Shown here piece by piece: positions 26,925 to 34,320 of a DNA stretch of 64,000 nt. The notes beneath the pieces were generated by a model. That model had not been told where the DNA came from. It saw nothing but the letters and a program-made list of their open reading frames with translations, and searched no databases. Numbering within the stretch: the stretch's first letter is position 1; each line of letters starts with the position of its first letter. The stretch is from positions 1-64,000 of the forward strand of contig JAGARR010000008.1 in the NCBI GenBank assembly GCA_017622135.1, given 5' to 3'. The position numbers were made by a program, and so were the translations under genes. This DNA is from Spirochaetaceae bacterium. Its GTDB lineage: Bacteria > Spirochaetota > Spirochaetia > Treponematales > Treponemataceae.

Positions 26925-27051
26925 TCTGATATTCTCCTTAACTTGAGGAAAAAACTTCCCCATATAAACTTACCCAGCCGCCATTCCCTGATCCGGGGAA
27001 CCGTACTAGTGCAGTGCTGTAAACAGCAACTGCGAACAGCAAGCCAACGAC
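26925..27051 (-). other. Leader-like gap between rpsJ and rplC with hairpins
   Basis: The 127 bases between rpsJ and rplC are the longest gap within the S10 block. The minus strand has TTCCC/GGGAA around a 7-base loop and GC-rich repeats (GCTGT..., CAGC...) that can fold, followed by the AAGGAG of rplC. It could hold a translational control site; no known leader class was matched. Confidence 0.35.
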
Positions 27052-27360
27052 CTACTGCTTGATTTCTACATCAACGCCAGCCGGCAGCTCAAGCTTCATC
27101 AGTGAATCCATTACATCAGCTGATGGCTCAATAATATCAATAAGGCGCTTGTGCGTGCGCATCTCAAACTGCTCACGTGACTTCTTGTTTACGTGAGGAG
27201 ACCGCAGCACCGTCACCTTGTTGATCCTCGTAGGCAGTGGGATGGGTCCGGAAACCTTTGCACCTGCCTGCTGAACTGTCTGCACGATGGCCCTTGCACT
27301 CTGATCGATCAGACCAACATCGAATGCCCGCAGTCTGACACGAATCTTTTCGATAGCCAT
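27052..27360 (-). CDS. rpsJ: 30S ribosomal protein S10
   Basis: Small-subunit head protein, also the NusE factor of transcription antitermination, 102 residues. [17 protein letters not shown] at the start and [35 protein letters not shown] in the middle are diagnostic. It follows tuf by 63 bases. Confidence 0.98.
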   Translation of the reverse strand: MAIEKIRVRLRAFDVGLIDQSARAIVQTVQQAGAKVSGPIPLPTRINKVTVLRSPHVNKKSREQFEMRTHKRLIDIIEPSADVMDSLMKLELPAGVDVEIKQ

Positions 27361-27423
27361 TATTCCTCCTGGAAAATATGGAGGCTACCCAGACAAGTCC
27401 GGGCAGCCTTCCTACCAATCAAA

Positions 27424-28611
27424 TTATTCCTTAACCTCTGTTACCTGTCCAGAAGCAATGGTGCGTCCACCCTCGCGGATAGCGAACTTCAGACCCTTGT
27501 CCATAGCAACGGGGTGAATCAACTCACCGATGATCTTGGTGTTGTCACCGGGCTTAACCATGTCAACGCCCTCGGGCAGAGTGATAGTACCGGTGATGTC
27601 GGTGGTACGGAAATAGAACTGGGGGCGATAGCCGGAGAAGAAGGGGCTGTGGCGGCCACCCTCTTCCTTTGACAGAACGTAGATCTGCCCCTCGAACTTG
27701 GTGTGAGGAGTGATTGAACCGGGCTTGGCCAGAACCTGACCGCGCTCAACAGACTTCTTGTCGATACCGCGAAGCAGCAGACCAACATTGTCTCCAGCCT
27801 CTCCCTGATCCAGCAGCTTGTTGAACATCTCGATACCAGTGATAACAGTCTTCTGGGTAGGGCGGATACCGACAATCTCAACTTCCTCGTTCAACTTGAT
27901 GATACCGCGCTCGATACGTCCAGTAACAACAGTTCCACGTCCAGAGATGGTGAACACGTCCTCAACGGGCATCAGGAAGGGCAGGTCTGCGTCACGGGCA
28001 GGATCCTCAAAGTAGGAGTCCATAGTGGCCAGCAGCTCATCGATACAAGCAGTAGCCTCAGCAGAGCCCTCCTCTGTCAGAGCCTTGAATGCGGATCCCC
28101 TGATGATGGGGGTATCCTCAGGAAAGTCATAGGTTGTCAGAACATCCTTAACCTCCTCTTCAACCAACTCCAGCAGCTCAGGATCGTCAACCAAGTCAAC
28201 CTTGTTCAAGAACACGATGATTCCAGGCACACCTACCTGGCGAGCCAGCAGGATGTGCTCCTTGGTCTGGGGCATAACAGAATCGGGGGCAGAAACAACG
28301 AGGATGGCACCATCCATCTGAGCGGCACCAGTGATCATGTTCTTGATATAGTCTGCGTGGCCGGGACAGTCGATGTGGGCATAGTGGCGCTTGTCTGACT
28401 GATACTCCAGGTGACGGGTATTGATAGTGATGCCACGAGCCTTCTCTTCTGGTGCATTGTCAATTTCATCATACTTCAGAGCCTTGTCACCAAACTTCTT
28501 GGCACAGTGCTGAGTAATAGCAGCAGAAAGAGTTGTCTTACCATGGTCAACGTGACCGATGGTTCCTACATTCATGTGGGGCTTAGTTCTTTCGAACTTT
28601 TCCTTTGCCAT
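27424..28611 (-). CDS. tuf: Elongation factor Tu
   Basis: GTPase that delivers aminoacyl-tRNA to the ribosome. It has 395 residues with the P-loop GHVDHGKTT (19-27), DCPGH, NKVD and the effector-region [12 protein letters not shown]. Domains 2 and 3 are complete and the C-terminus is intact. GGAGG lies six bases before the start. Its place at the head of the rpsJ-rplC block is the same as in Treponema pallidum, as I recall it. Confidence 0.98.
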   Translation of the reverse strand: MAKEKFERTKPHMNVGTIGHVDHGKTTLSAAITQHCAKKFGDKALKYDEIDNAPEEKARGITINTRHLEYQSDKRHYAHIDCPGHADYIKNMITGAAQMDGAILVVSAPDSVMPQTKEHILLARQVGVPGIIVFLNKVDLVDDPELLELVEEEVKDVLTTYDFPEDTPIIRGSAFKALTEEGSAEATACIDELLATMDSYFEDPARDADLPFLMPVEDVFTISGRGTVVTGRIERGIIKLNEEVEIVGIRPTQKTVITGIEMFNKLLDQGEAGDNVGLLLRGIDKKSVERGQVLAKPGSITPHTKFEGQIYVLSKEEGGRHSPFFSGYRPQFYFRTTDITGTITLPEGVDMVKPGDNTKIIGELIHPVAMDKGLKFAIREGGRTIASGQVTEVKE

Positions 28612-28642
28612 GTAATCCTCCTATACCAGATACTCAGGTATA

Positions 28643-28671
28643 ATTAAAAAAAATAATTGCCATATTGTAAA
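28643..28671 (-). promoter_or_regulatory. Possible tuf promoter
   Basis: On the minus strand TTTACA (28671-28666), a 17-base spacer and TTTAAT (28648-28643) lie 32 bases before the tuf ATG. A TATACC/GGTATA hairpin (28623-28645) covers the stretch between the -10 box and the GGAGG. The -10 box is weak for a highly expressed gene. Confidence 0.35.
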
Positions 28672-29241
28672 GAACACAGCACACTCCAATGCACTGCATT
28701 CCCAAGCACTATTGAATCGGATTTACATGGAATTGATAAGGAGGAATTGGGGGAGCTTTCCCCGGAGAACGCTCACGCACGCTCCCCTGCTTAAACAGCC
28801 CATCTGTTCGGACTGCCTTCGGCCGGACCACCTATCACCATCAAATCCGCGTTTGACGAACGGTTTGGTACACTGCCAGGAGCGACTCATTACTCAGATA
28901 CCCTTGCCGTTCAAACGCCAGCCAACAAACAGCATGGCTGACCACAATCCAAGGGGCTGCGAACTTCCTGCTCTCTACTTTATTTATAGAAAGCTTTACG
29001 GTTTCGCCAGACGCTCCATTGTCTGCTTGACTCTCAAAGAACCCGAAGATTGCATCTTCATCACCACAATCGAAAATGGTGCTTAGTAGTTATACTATTT
29101 AAACGGAATAAATGCAAGCGAAAATAGACCAAATGGCAGATTTTTCTACGGATTTCCAAGGATTTTCACCTCACGCCATCCGCTGGCCTGAACCCAGAAA
29201 TTTTCCACTGGAAAATTTTCACCATTCCCACAAGTCCCGCC
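28672..29241. other. 570-base stretch with no convincing gene
   Basis: No tRNA, known structured RNA or canonical gene is recognised. The minus strand holds an 82-codon open frame (29089-28841) of plausible amino-acid composition but without ATG, GTG or TTG; the plus strand holds an antiparallel 124-codon frame (28712-29086). A GC-rich hairpin is present around 28750-28786 (GGGGGAGC...GCTCCCC). It could be the remains of a gene or an uncharacterised RNA upstream of tuf. Confidence 0.3.
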
Positions 29242-29568
29242 CTAACTAGCACCGTTACCCTGAAGGATTCGGGCGATTGCCAGGAGATTCCGTTTGTTCA
29301 CGAGGGACAAATCAGAATATATAGAAAGCAACTCCACCACCTCGCTGGGTTTGTCTGCCGTCACAGCCTCCACACCAGTGACAAGATATTCTACAGAAAC
29401 ATTGAGAGCCTGGGCAATCTTTACCGCCACGTCGGCGGGCGGCGTATTGGCCTTTTCCCGCAGATAGTTGTCCAGCGTCCGCTTGTTGATTCCTGCCAGT
29501 TCCGCCAGCTCCTTGACGAGAACATCCTGATATGCAAGCTCCGCCTTCAAGTTTTCCCGAAAACTCAT
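29242..29568 (-). CDS. XRE-family transcriptional regulator
   Basis: 108 residues with an N-terminal Cro/CI-type helix-turn-helix (about 8-62): VKELAELAGINKRTLDNYLREK contains the two helices, followed by a fixed-spacing hydrophobic core (VAVKIAQALNVSVEYLVTG). The remainder is a short helical dimerisation tail. It is divergent from an outer-membrane barrel gene, with two repeated operator-like elements between them (29611-29660), so it probably regulates itself and that gene. A TATTAT box lies 6 bases before its ATG and there is no Shine-Dalgarno, so the transcript may be leaderless, although the -35 spacing (20) is poor. Confidence 0.88.
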   Translation of the reverse strand: MSFRENLKAELAYQDVLVKELAELAGINKRTLDNYLREKANTPPADVAVKIAQALNVSVEYLVTGVEAVTADKPSEVVELLSIYSDLSLVNKRNLLAIARILQGNGAS

Positions 29569-29610
29569 TTTTACATAATACGCAGAAAAGCGTAATGCCC
29601 CCTCAATAAA

Positions 29611-29660
29611 TTGTTATTTTAAAGCAATTATTTCACAAAGTTGTTACTTTTAAGTAATAA
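29611..29660. promoter_or_regulatory. Two 20-base near-identical operator repeats, 30 bp apart
   Basis: The 20-mers at 29611-29630 and 29641-29660 share 16 of 20 bases (TTGTTAyTTTwAAGyAATwA). The second contains a palindrome with 6-base arms, TTACTT/AAGTAA. Their centres are 30 bp apart, close to three helical turns, so two dimers could bind the same face. They lie between the XRE gene and the barrel gene. Confidence 0.7.
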
Positions 29661-29693
29661 AAAAGGAGATTCACAAAGAAAAAGATTATTGCT

Positions 29694-30338
29694 ATGGCCG
29701 TAGTGGCCGCAGTTGCAGTAAGCATGGTTTGCGCACAGATTACCGTGGGCGCAAAGGGAACATTCGGAATGAACCTGGGATCTAGGCTGGACGGTGAGCT
29801 GCCCGATGATGCCAAGAACGCCTTCATGGTGAACGGTGGCGGCTCCATCTACGGCCGCTTCAACATGCCCTTCCTGCCCGCCCTGGGTGTGCAGCTGGAG
29901 TTTGGCCTCACCGCCAACAACGGTGCTGGTGTGAAAGTTGAGATGCTAGGAGTGGAAATGACCGAAACATACTCCTACCTGTCCTTGGACTTCCCCCTGC
30001 TGGTGACCTATGACATTCCGGTGGGCTCCATCATGATTACCCCCATGGTTGGTGTGAACTTCTCAGTTCCTGTGGGGTCTCCCAAGGTGACAATAAATGT
30101 AGATGGAGAGAAAGACTCCGCAAAGGTGGACGGCATGAAGGTTACTGGCTTTATTCCCGGTATTGTTGCTGGTGTTGAGGTGGGCATTCCCGCTGGCCCC
30201 GGTTCTGTTACCGCCGGTCTGAGCTATGTAAACGACTTTACCCGTGTAAAGGCAAAGTATGACGGTGATGACGAGAAGTACGATTTGCTGACTCGCCGCA
30301 ACTTCAACATTTCCCTGGGTTACGCCCTGAAGTTCTAA
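29694..30338 (+). CDS. Small outer-membrane beta-barrel protein
   Basis: 214 residues from the only canonical start, ATG 29694, with an exported, Gly-rich chain of alternating strands that ends in an aromatic residue (YALKF), the pattern of an 8-stranded outer-membrane barrel. The signal sequence is odd: codons immediately upstream in frame read KKKIIA, continuing into MAVVAAVAVSMVCAQ, which would complete a normal signal peptide, and AAGGAG (29663-29668) is placed for a start near 29673-29676. But codon 29673 is ACA, not ATG. The true start is either non-canonical, lost by mutation, or affected by a sequence error. Expression is probably controlled by the neighbouring XRE protein. Confidence 0.8.
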   Translation: MAVVAAVAVSMVCAQITVGAKGTFGMNLGSRLDGELPDDAKNAFMVNGGGSIYGRFNMPFLPALGVQLEFGLTANNGAGVKVEMLGVEMTETYSYLSLDFPLLVTYDIPVGSIMITPMVGVNFSVPVGSPKVTINVDGEKDSAKVDGMKVTGFIPGIVAGVEVGIPAGPGSVTAGLSYVNDFTRVKAKYDGDDEKYDLLTRRNFNISLGYALKF

Positions 30339-30366
30339 TTTGAACGCACATTAAACCTTCTAGTTT

Positions 30367-30395
30367 GGCCGTCCGCAAGGGCGGCCTCTTTTTTT
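30367..30395 (+). terminator. Intrinsic terminator of the barrel gene
   Basis: GGCCGTCC (30367-30374) pairs with GGGCGGCC (30379-30386) across a GCAA loop, 8 bp with one T-G pair, followed by seven T residues. Confidence 0.92.
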
Positions 30396-30411
30396 ACTTC
30401 CTCATCCCGCA

Positions 30412-30440
30412 TTGTGCATTTCACCATTTCCGGCTATACT
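30412..30440 (+). promoter_or_regulatory. Sigma-70 promoter placing the transcript start at the ALDH ATG
   Basis: TTGTGC (30412-30417), a 17-base spacer and TATACT (30435-30440) are followed by six bases and ATG 30447. There is no Shine-Dalgarno, so the message is probably leaderless. Confidence 0.65.
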
Positions 30441-30446
30441 TTTCCC

Positions 30447-31856
30447 ATGACTTCAGTTGAACTCTCAGAATTGATAGACAGACAAAAAGCTTTTTTTTCA
30501 ACAGGCAAGACGCTGGAGGTGGCTTTCCGCAGGGAGCAGCTGCTCAGGCTGCGGGATGCCTTGGTGCATCACCAAGAGGACATTCTTGCGGCACTAACGG
30601 CAGACCTCCACAAGTCCCCGGTGGAGGCTTACGCCACGGAGCTGGGAATCCTCATAAGTGAAATCAATTTTATCAGGAGACGGCTTCCACTCTGGAGCCT
30701 GCCCACGCTGCGGCCAACCCCGCTGATGGCTTTACCGGGAGTCAGCAAGGTTTTGGTGGAGCCCTACGGTTGCGCACTGGTTATTGCTCCTTGGAACTAT
30801 CCTTTCCAGCTTTCCCTCATGGCAACGGCGGCAGCCATTGCGGCGGGAAACTGTGTCATCCTGAAGCCCTCCCACAGTACTCCAACCTGTGAAAAACTTC
30901 TGGCCACCATCATTGCAGAAGCCTTTCCCCCGGAGCAAGTGGCAGTCATAACGGGAGGAACAGAAATCCACCAGCCAATGCTGGCCCAGAAATATGACTT
31001 CATCTTCTATACAGGTGGTGCCGCCGCCGGAAAAAAGGTGATGGAGGCCGCCGCCAGAAATCTGACTCCGGTATGTCTGGAGCTAGGAGGCAAAAGCCCC
31101 TGCATCGTGGATTCCACCGCCGATCTTGAGGTGGCGGCCAAGCGAATCGTCTGGGGAAAGCTAGTGAACAGCGGACAGACCTGCGTGGCACCAGATTACG
31201 TGCTGGTGCAGGAGGACAAGAAGAACCAGTTAATTGAACTGATGCGGGCCGCTATGGAGGAATTTTACGGGGAAAATCCTGTGGCACCAGACAGCGGCCT
31301 GGCCTCCATTGTAAATGAGCGGCATTTCTTCCGGCTGCTGAATTTCGCCAATGGCAACAATCCCGTTAACGGAAGAGTGATCCCCTACAACGACACCAGT
31401 CCTGCCTACAACAAGGAGGCTCGGAAAATCAAGCCTGTGATTCTGGATTCTCCAGAGCCAGAGGCACCAGTGATGCAGGACGAGATTTTCGGACCGATTC
31501 TGCCGGTCTTGCCTATTCGTTCCGTGGAGGAGGCAGTGGACTTTATCCGCCAAAAGCCGGAGCCTCTGGCCCTCTACCTTTTTTCACAAGACAAGGCGGC
31601 TCAAAAACTGGTAACCAGAAGCCTGAGATTCGGTGGTGGCTGCATAAACGACACCATGCTTCACGCCGCCTTCCCACATCTGCCCTTTGGCGGAACGGGC
31701 CGCAGCGGCATGGGCAATTACCACGGAAAGGCTGGCTTTGACACCTTCAGCCACAAGAAGTCCATCCTGACGAAACCCACCAAGATGGACATTTCCTTGC
31801 GGTATCCGCCCTACAAGGAAAAGGCTCTGAGGCTGCTGAAGCTGCTGTTGAAGTAG
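30447..31856 (+). CDS. NAD(P)-dependent aldehyde dehydrogenase
   Basis: Class 3-like aldehyde dehydrogenase, 469 residues from ATG 30447; an in-frame ATG at 30414 lies before the -35 box and cannot be used. Key residues are present: APWNYP near 114, LELGGKSP with Glu212, and SGQTCV with catalytic Cys246. The length and the short C-terminus (no membrane tail) fit the soluble, YwdH-like branch that oxidises medium-chain aldehydes. It begins a run of + strand genes that ends at flagellin. The substrate cannot be inferred. Confidence 0.93.
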   Translation: MTSVELSELIDRQKAFFSTGKTLEVAFRREQLLRLRDALVHHQEDILAALTADLHKSPVEAYATELGILISEINFIRRRLPLWSLPTLRPTPLMALPGVSKVLVEPYGCALVIAPWNYPFQLSLMATAAAIAAGNCVILKPSHSTPTCEKLLATIIAEAFPPEQVAVITGGTEIHQPMLAQKYDFIFYTGGAAAGKKVMEAAARNLTPVCLELGGKSPCIVDSTADLEVAAKRIVWGKLVNSGQTCVAPDYVLVQEDKKNQLIELMRAAMEEFYGENPVAPDSGLASIVNERHFFRLLNFANGNNPVNGRVIPYNDTSPAYNKEARKIKPVILDSPEPEAPVMQDEIFGPILPVLPIRSVEEAVDFIRQKPEPLALYLFSQDKAAQKLVTRSLRFGGGCINDTMLHAAFPHLPFGGTGRSGMGNYHGKAGFDTFSHKKSILTKPTKMDISLRYPPYKEKALRLLKLLLK

Positions 31857-31859
31857 GCC

Positions 31860-32309
31860 ATGAGCGACTTATTCATCGTCCTTGCTATAGGAGCTTTGAT
31901 AGGATTGATTCTCTTTATCTTCGGAAAATACGTGGAGCTGGCGAATTCCTACTATAAGAGGAAAAAAAGCAAGGACGATCCGGGTGAAAAAAAGCCCCAG
32001 AAGCAGAATGGGCCTCCCTCAAAAACCTATTGTCCCCTCTGCGACTCCGCCCTGACTCCAGGAGTCAACCTGTTCTCAAAGGTGTACCGTCCCCTCACCT
32101 CGGAAATTGATGATGATCAGCGCTGCACCATTCAGGGCTGTCCCTTCTGCTACAGCAAGGACGGGGAAAAGAAGAAGCGACGGAGTTGTCCAGTTTGCGG
32201 TCGCTCGGTTCCCATGAATGGTTCTCTGGTGGCCAAAATGACCATGCAAAAATCTGGCAGACGCCATGTGCACATCATTGGCTGCACAGAATGTCATAAA
32301 AAAAAGTAA
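31860..32309 (+). CDS. Membrane-anchored zinc-ribbon protein
   Basis: 149 residues: one N-terminal hydrophobic helix (about 5-27), a basic linker, and a cytosolic domain with four Cys pairs, CPLC (58-61), CTIQGCPFC, CPVC and CTEC, enough for two zinc sites. No function can be named. It starts 3 bases after the aldehyde dehydrogenase stop, without a clear ribosome-binding site, so it probably relies on coupling. Its stop codon overlaps the -35 box of the flagellin promoter. Confidence 0.8.
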   Translation: MSDLFIVLAIGALIGLILFIFGKYVELANSYYKRKKSKDDPGEKKPQKQNGPPSKTYCPLCDSALTPGVNLFSKVYRPLTSEIDDDQRCTIQGCPFCYSKDGEKKKRRSCPVCGRSVPMNGSLVAKMTMQKSGRRHVHIIGCTECHKKK

Positions 32310-32333
32310 AGTATTACAATTATATTCCGAAAT
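32307..32333 (+). promoter_or_regulatory. Sigma-28 promoter of flaB
   Basis: TAAAGTAT (32307-32314), an 11-base spacer and TCCGAAAT (32326-32333) match the flagellar consensus TAAAGTTT-N11-GCCGATAA at 7 of 8 and 5 of 8 positions. Transcription would start near 32340, leaving a leader of ~110 bases. The TAA of the preceding gene lies within the -35 box. Confidence 0.75.
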
Positions 32334-32449
32334 TTAAGTAACAGCGTATGCTGAAAAGAGCAGCTGGATTGTTCCGTTTCTATCCGCAATCAAAGGTCTA
32401 ATCTTGTGTGCAAAAGTAGCAATGCCGGCTAAATGTAAAGGAGTACCCC

Positions 32450-33310
32450 ATGGTAATCAACCACAACATGAGCGCAATGTATTCACAGCGTTCAACCAAC
32501 CTTACCAACGTGGCAGCTCAGAAGAACATGGAGAAGCTTTCTTCTGGACTGAAAATCAACAGGGCCGGTGATGATGCTTCCGGCTTAGCAGTTTCCGAAA
32601 AGATGCGCAGCCAGATTCGTGGCTTGAACAAGGCATCTGAGAACGCCCAGAATGGCCTTTCTTTCATCCAGACTACAGAAGGCTATCTCCAGGAAACAAC
32701 TGACATTGTTCAGCGCCTTCGTGAGTTGGCAGTTCAGTCCTCCAACGGTATCTACACCGAGGAAGACAGAATGCAGATTCAGGTTGAGGTTTCCCAGTTG
32801 ATTGCTGAGGTTGACCGCATTGCCAGCCAGGCTCAGTTTAATGGAATGAATATGCTCACCGGTCGCTTTGCAAAGGACGAGGGAACAAATGCTGTTACCG
32901 CTTCTATGTGGTTCCACATCGGTGCAAACATGGACCAGAGAATGGAAGTTTACATTGGTACCATGACAGCCACCGCACTGAACCTGCGGAATCTAGGCGA
33001 TGAGACTATCATGAGTCTCCAGTCCCCCGATGAGGCAAACCGTGCTATCGGAACACTGGACGAGGCTCTGAAAAGGATCAACAAGCAGCGGGCTGACTTG
33101 GGTGGATACTACAACCGCCTTGAGCACGCTATCCGTGGAATCGACATTGCAGCCGAGAACCTGCAGTCTGCCGAATCCAGAATCCGTGACACCGACATGG
33201 CGAAGGAAATGGTTGACTTCACCAAGAATCAGGTTCTGCAGCAGTCTGGCATGGCCATCCTTGCCCAGGCAAATCAGTCCACTCAGAATGTATTGACCTT
33301 GCTCCAGTAG
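32450..33310 (+). CDS. flaB: Flagellin, FlaB type (periplasmic flagellar filament core)
   Basis: Core subunit of the periplasmic flagellum that drives spirochaete motility. It has 286 residues: the N-terminal D0/D1 helices start [14 protein letters not shown] and include [20 protein letters not shown]; the C-terminal half has [19 protein letters not shown] and ends NVLTLLQ. The variable middle is short, as in spirochaete FlaB. GGAG lies 6-7 bases before ATG, and a strong terminator follows. The sigma-28 promoter upstream fits its role as a late flagellar gene. Which FlaB paralogue it is cannot be decided here. Confidence 0.97.
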   Translation: MVINHNMSAMYSQRSTNLTNVAAQKNMEKLSSGLKINRAGDDASGLAVSEKMRSQIRGLNKASENAQNGLSFIQTTEGYLQETTDIVQRLRELAVQSSNGIYTEEDRMQIQVEVSQLIAEVDRIASQAQFNGMNMLTGRFAKDEGTNAVTASMWFHIGANMDQRMEVYIGTMTATALNLRNLGDETIMSLQSPDEANRAIGTLDEALKRINKQRADLGGYYNRLEHAIRGIDIAAENLQSAESRIRDTDMAKEMVDFTKNQVLQQSGMAILAQANQSTQNVLTLLQ

Positions 33311-33332
33311 TAGTTTTCATATGTTCTTCCTT

Positions 33333-33369
33333 AAGCTATCCAGCGTTGGCTGGGTAGCTTTTTTTTTGC
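33333..33369 (+). terminator. Intrinsic terminator of flaB
   Basis: AAGCTATCCAGC (33333-33344) pairs with GCTGGGTAGCTT (33349-33360), a 12-bp stem with one T-G pair and a 4-base loop, followed by a long T-tract. Confidence 0.95.
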
Positions 33370-33404
33370 TTTGAAGGAGCCGATTCATTGATTGCAGGGG
33401 AAAA

Positions 33405-33992
33405 TTACAGCGCTGTCCTGCCACGAAAGCTGCGAGCCAAGGTCAGACGGTCGGCATATTCTAAATCACCACCCACAGGAAGCCCGGAAGCAAGCCTTGT
33501 AACAGTGAGGTCGCACTCCGCCAGCATACGCTGGAGGTACAGTGCAGTCGTATCTCCTTCCACGGTGGGATTGGTGGCGATAATCACCTCGGAGATGCTA
33601 CCTCCACGAATCCGTTCCAGCAGCCTGCCAAAGGACAGGTTCTCAGGCCCCACCCCATCAAGGGGAGAAATCACTCCCCCCAGCACGTGGAACAAGCCCT
33701 GATACTCCCGGGATGCCTCGATGGTTTGCACATCCTGCGGCTGCTCTACCACACAGATGACATTCCGATCTCGTGCGGGATTGGAACAAATCCAGCAGGG
33801 CTCCACCTCAGTATAGGCACCGCAAATGCTGCAGGGCTTGATTCGCTCCTGCAGGGTGGTGAGCTGGTGGGCAAAACGTTGGAGAAAGCCTGAATCGGCC
33901 TTGAGAAGATGGATTGCAATGCGGGTGGCACTCTTCTTTCCAATGCCAGGAAGGCGGGAAAAGGATTCCGCCAGCTCTTCCAGTGCATTCAT
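33405..33992 (-). CDS. recR: Recombination protein RecR
   Basis: Zinc-finger and Toprim protein that, with RecF/RecO, loads RecA at gaps. It has 195 residues: an N-terminal helix-hairpin-helix (LPGIGKKSATRIA), a four-Cys zinc finger (CSICGAYTEVEPCWICSN) and a Toprim domain starting ICVVEQPQD. It ends the dnaX-ybaB-recR set, two bases after ybaB, the usual bacterial arrangement. Confidence 0.97.
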   Translation of the reverse strand: MNALEELAESFSRLPGIGKKSATRIAIHLLKADSGFLQRFAHQLTTLQERIKPCSICGAYTEVEPCWICSNPARDRNVICVVEQPQDVQTIEASREYQGLFHVLGGVISPLDGVGPENLSFGRLLERIRGGSISEVIIATNPTVEGDTTALYLQRMLAECDLTVTRLASGLPVGGDLEYADRLTLARSFRGRTAL

Positions 33993-33994
33993 GG

Positions 33995-34306
33995 CTACAT
34001 CCCCATGCCGGGGATATTGAGTCCACCCATCATGGGACCAAGCCGCTCCTTCATCAGCTCCTGCATTCTGGTGTGGGCATCACGGCTAGCGGCTACAATC
34101 AAATCCTGCAGCATGGGCACATCCCGGGGATCCACGGCAATGGGGTCCAGTTCCACCCGCAGAACCTCGAACTGGCCGTTCACCGTAACCTTGACAATGT
34201 TGCCACCAGAGGAGCCTGTTGCCTGCAACACCTTCAGCTCTTCCTGAACCTTGGAAAACTGCTCCTTGATGCTCTGGGCGTTCTTCAATATATCGAAGGG
34301 ATTCAT
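33995..34306 (-). CDS. Nucleoid-associated protein, YbaB/EbfC family
   Basis: Small dimeric DNA-binding protein, 103 residues from ATG 34306 (MNPFDILKNAQSIKEQF), which has AAAGGAG and GAAAGGTG upstream; a longer in-frame start at 34354 lies inside dnaX. It has the conserved VTVNGQFEVLRVELDP strand-turn and a Met/Gly-rich C-terminus (GGLNIPGMGM). In Borrelia the homologue binds a specific palindrome. Sits between dnaX and recR. Confidence 0.94.
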   Translation of the reverse strand: MNPFDILKNAQSIKEQFSKVQEELKVLQATGSSGGNIVKVTVNGQFEVLRVELDPIAVDPRDVPMLQDLIVAASRDAHTRMQELMKERLGPMMGGLNIPGMGM

Positions 34307-34320
34307 ACACCTTTCTCCTT

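Noticed and set aside
28712-29086. 124-codon + strand frame upstream of tuf
   Set aside because: It starts without a ribosome site, has an unremarkable Arg/Leu/Pro composition, and faces a minus-strand frame of better composition. Kept only as part of the unexplained stretch.
28841-29089. The 82-codon frame upstream of tuf as a bona fide gene
   Set aside because: It has no canonical start and no ribosome site, so it is not listed as a CDS despite plausible composition; conservation in relatives would be needed.
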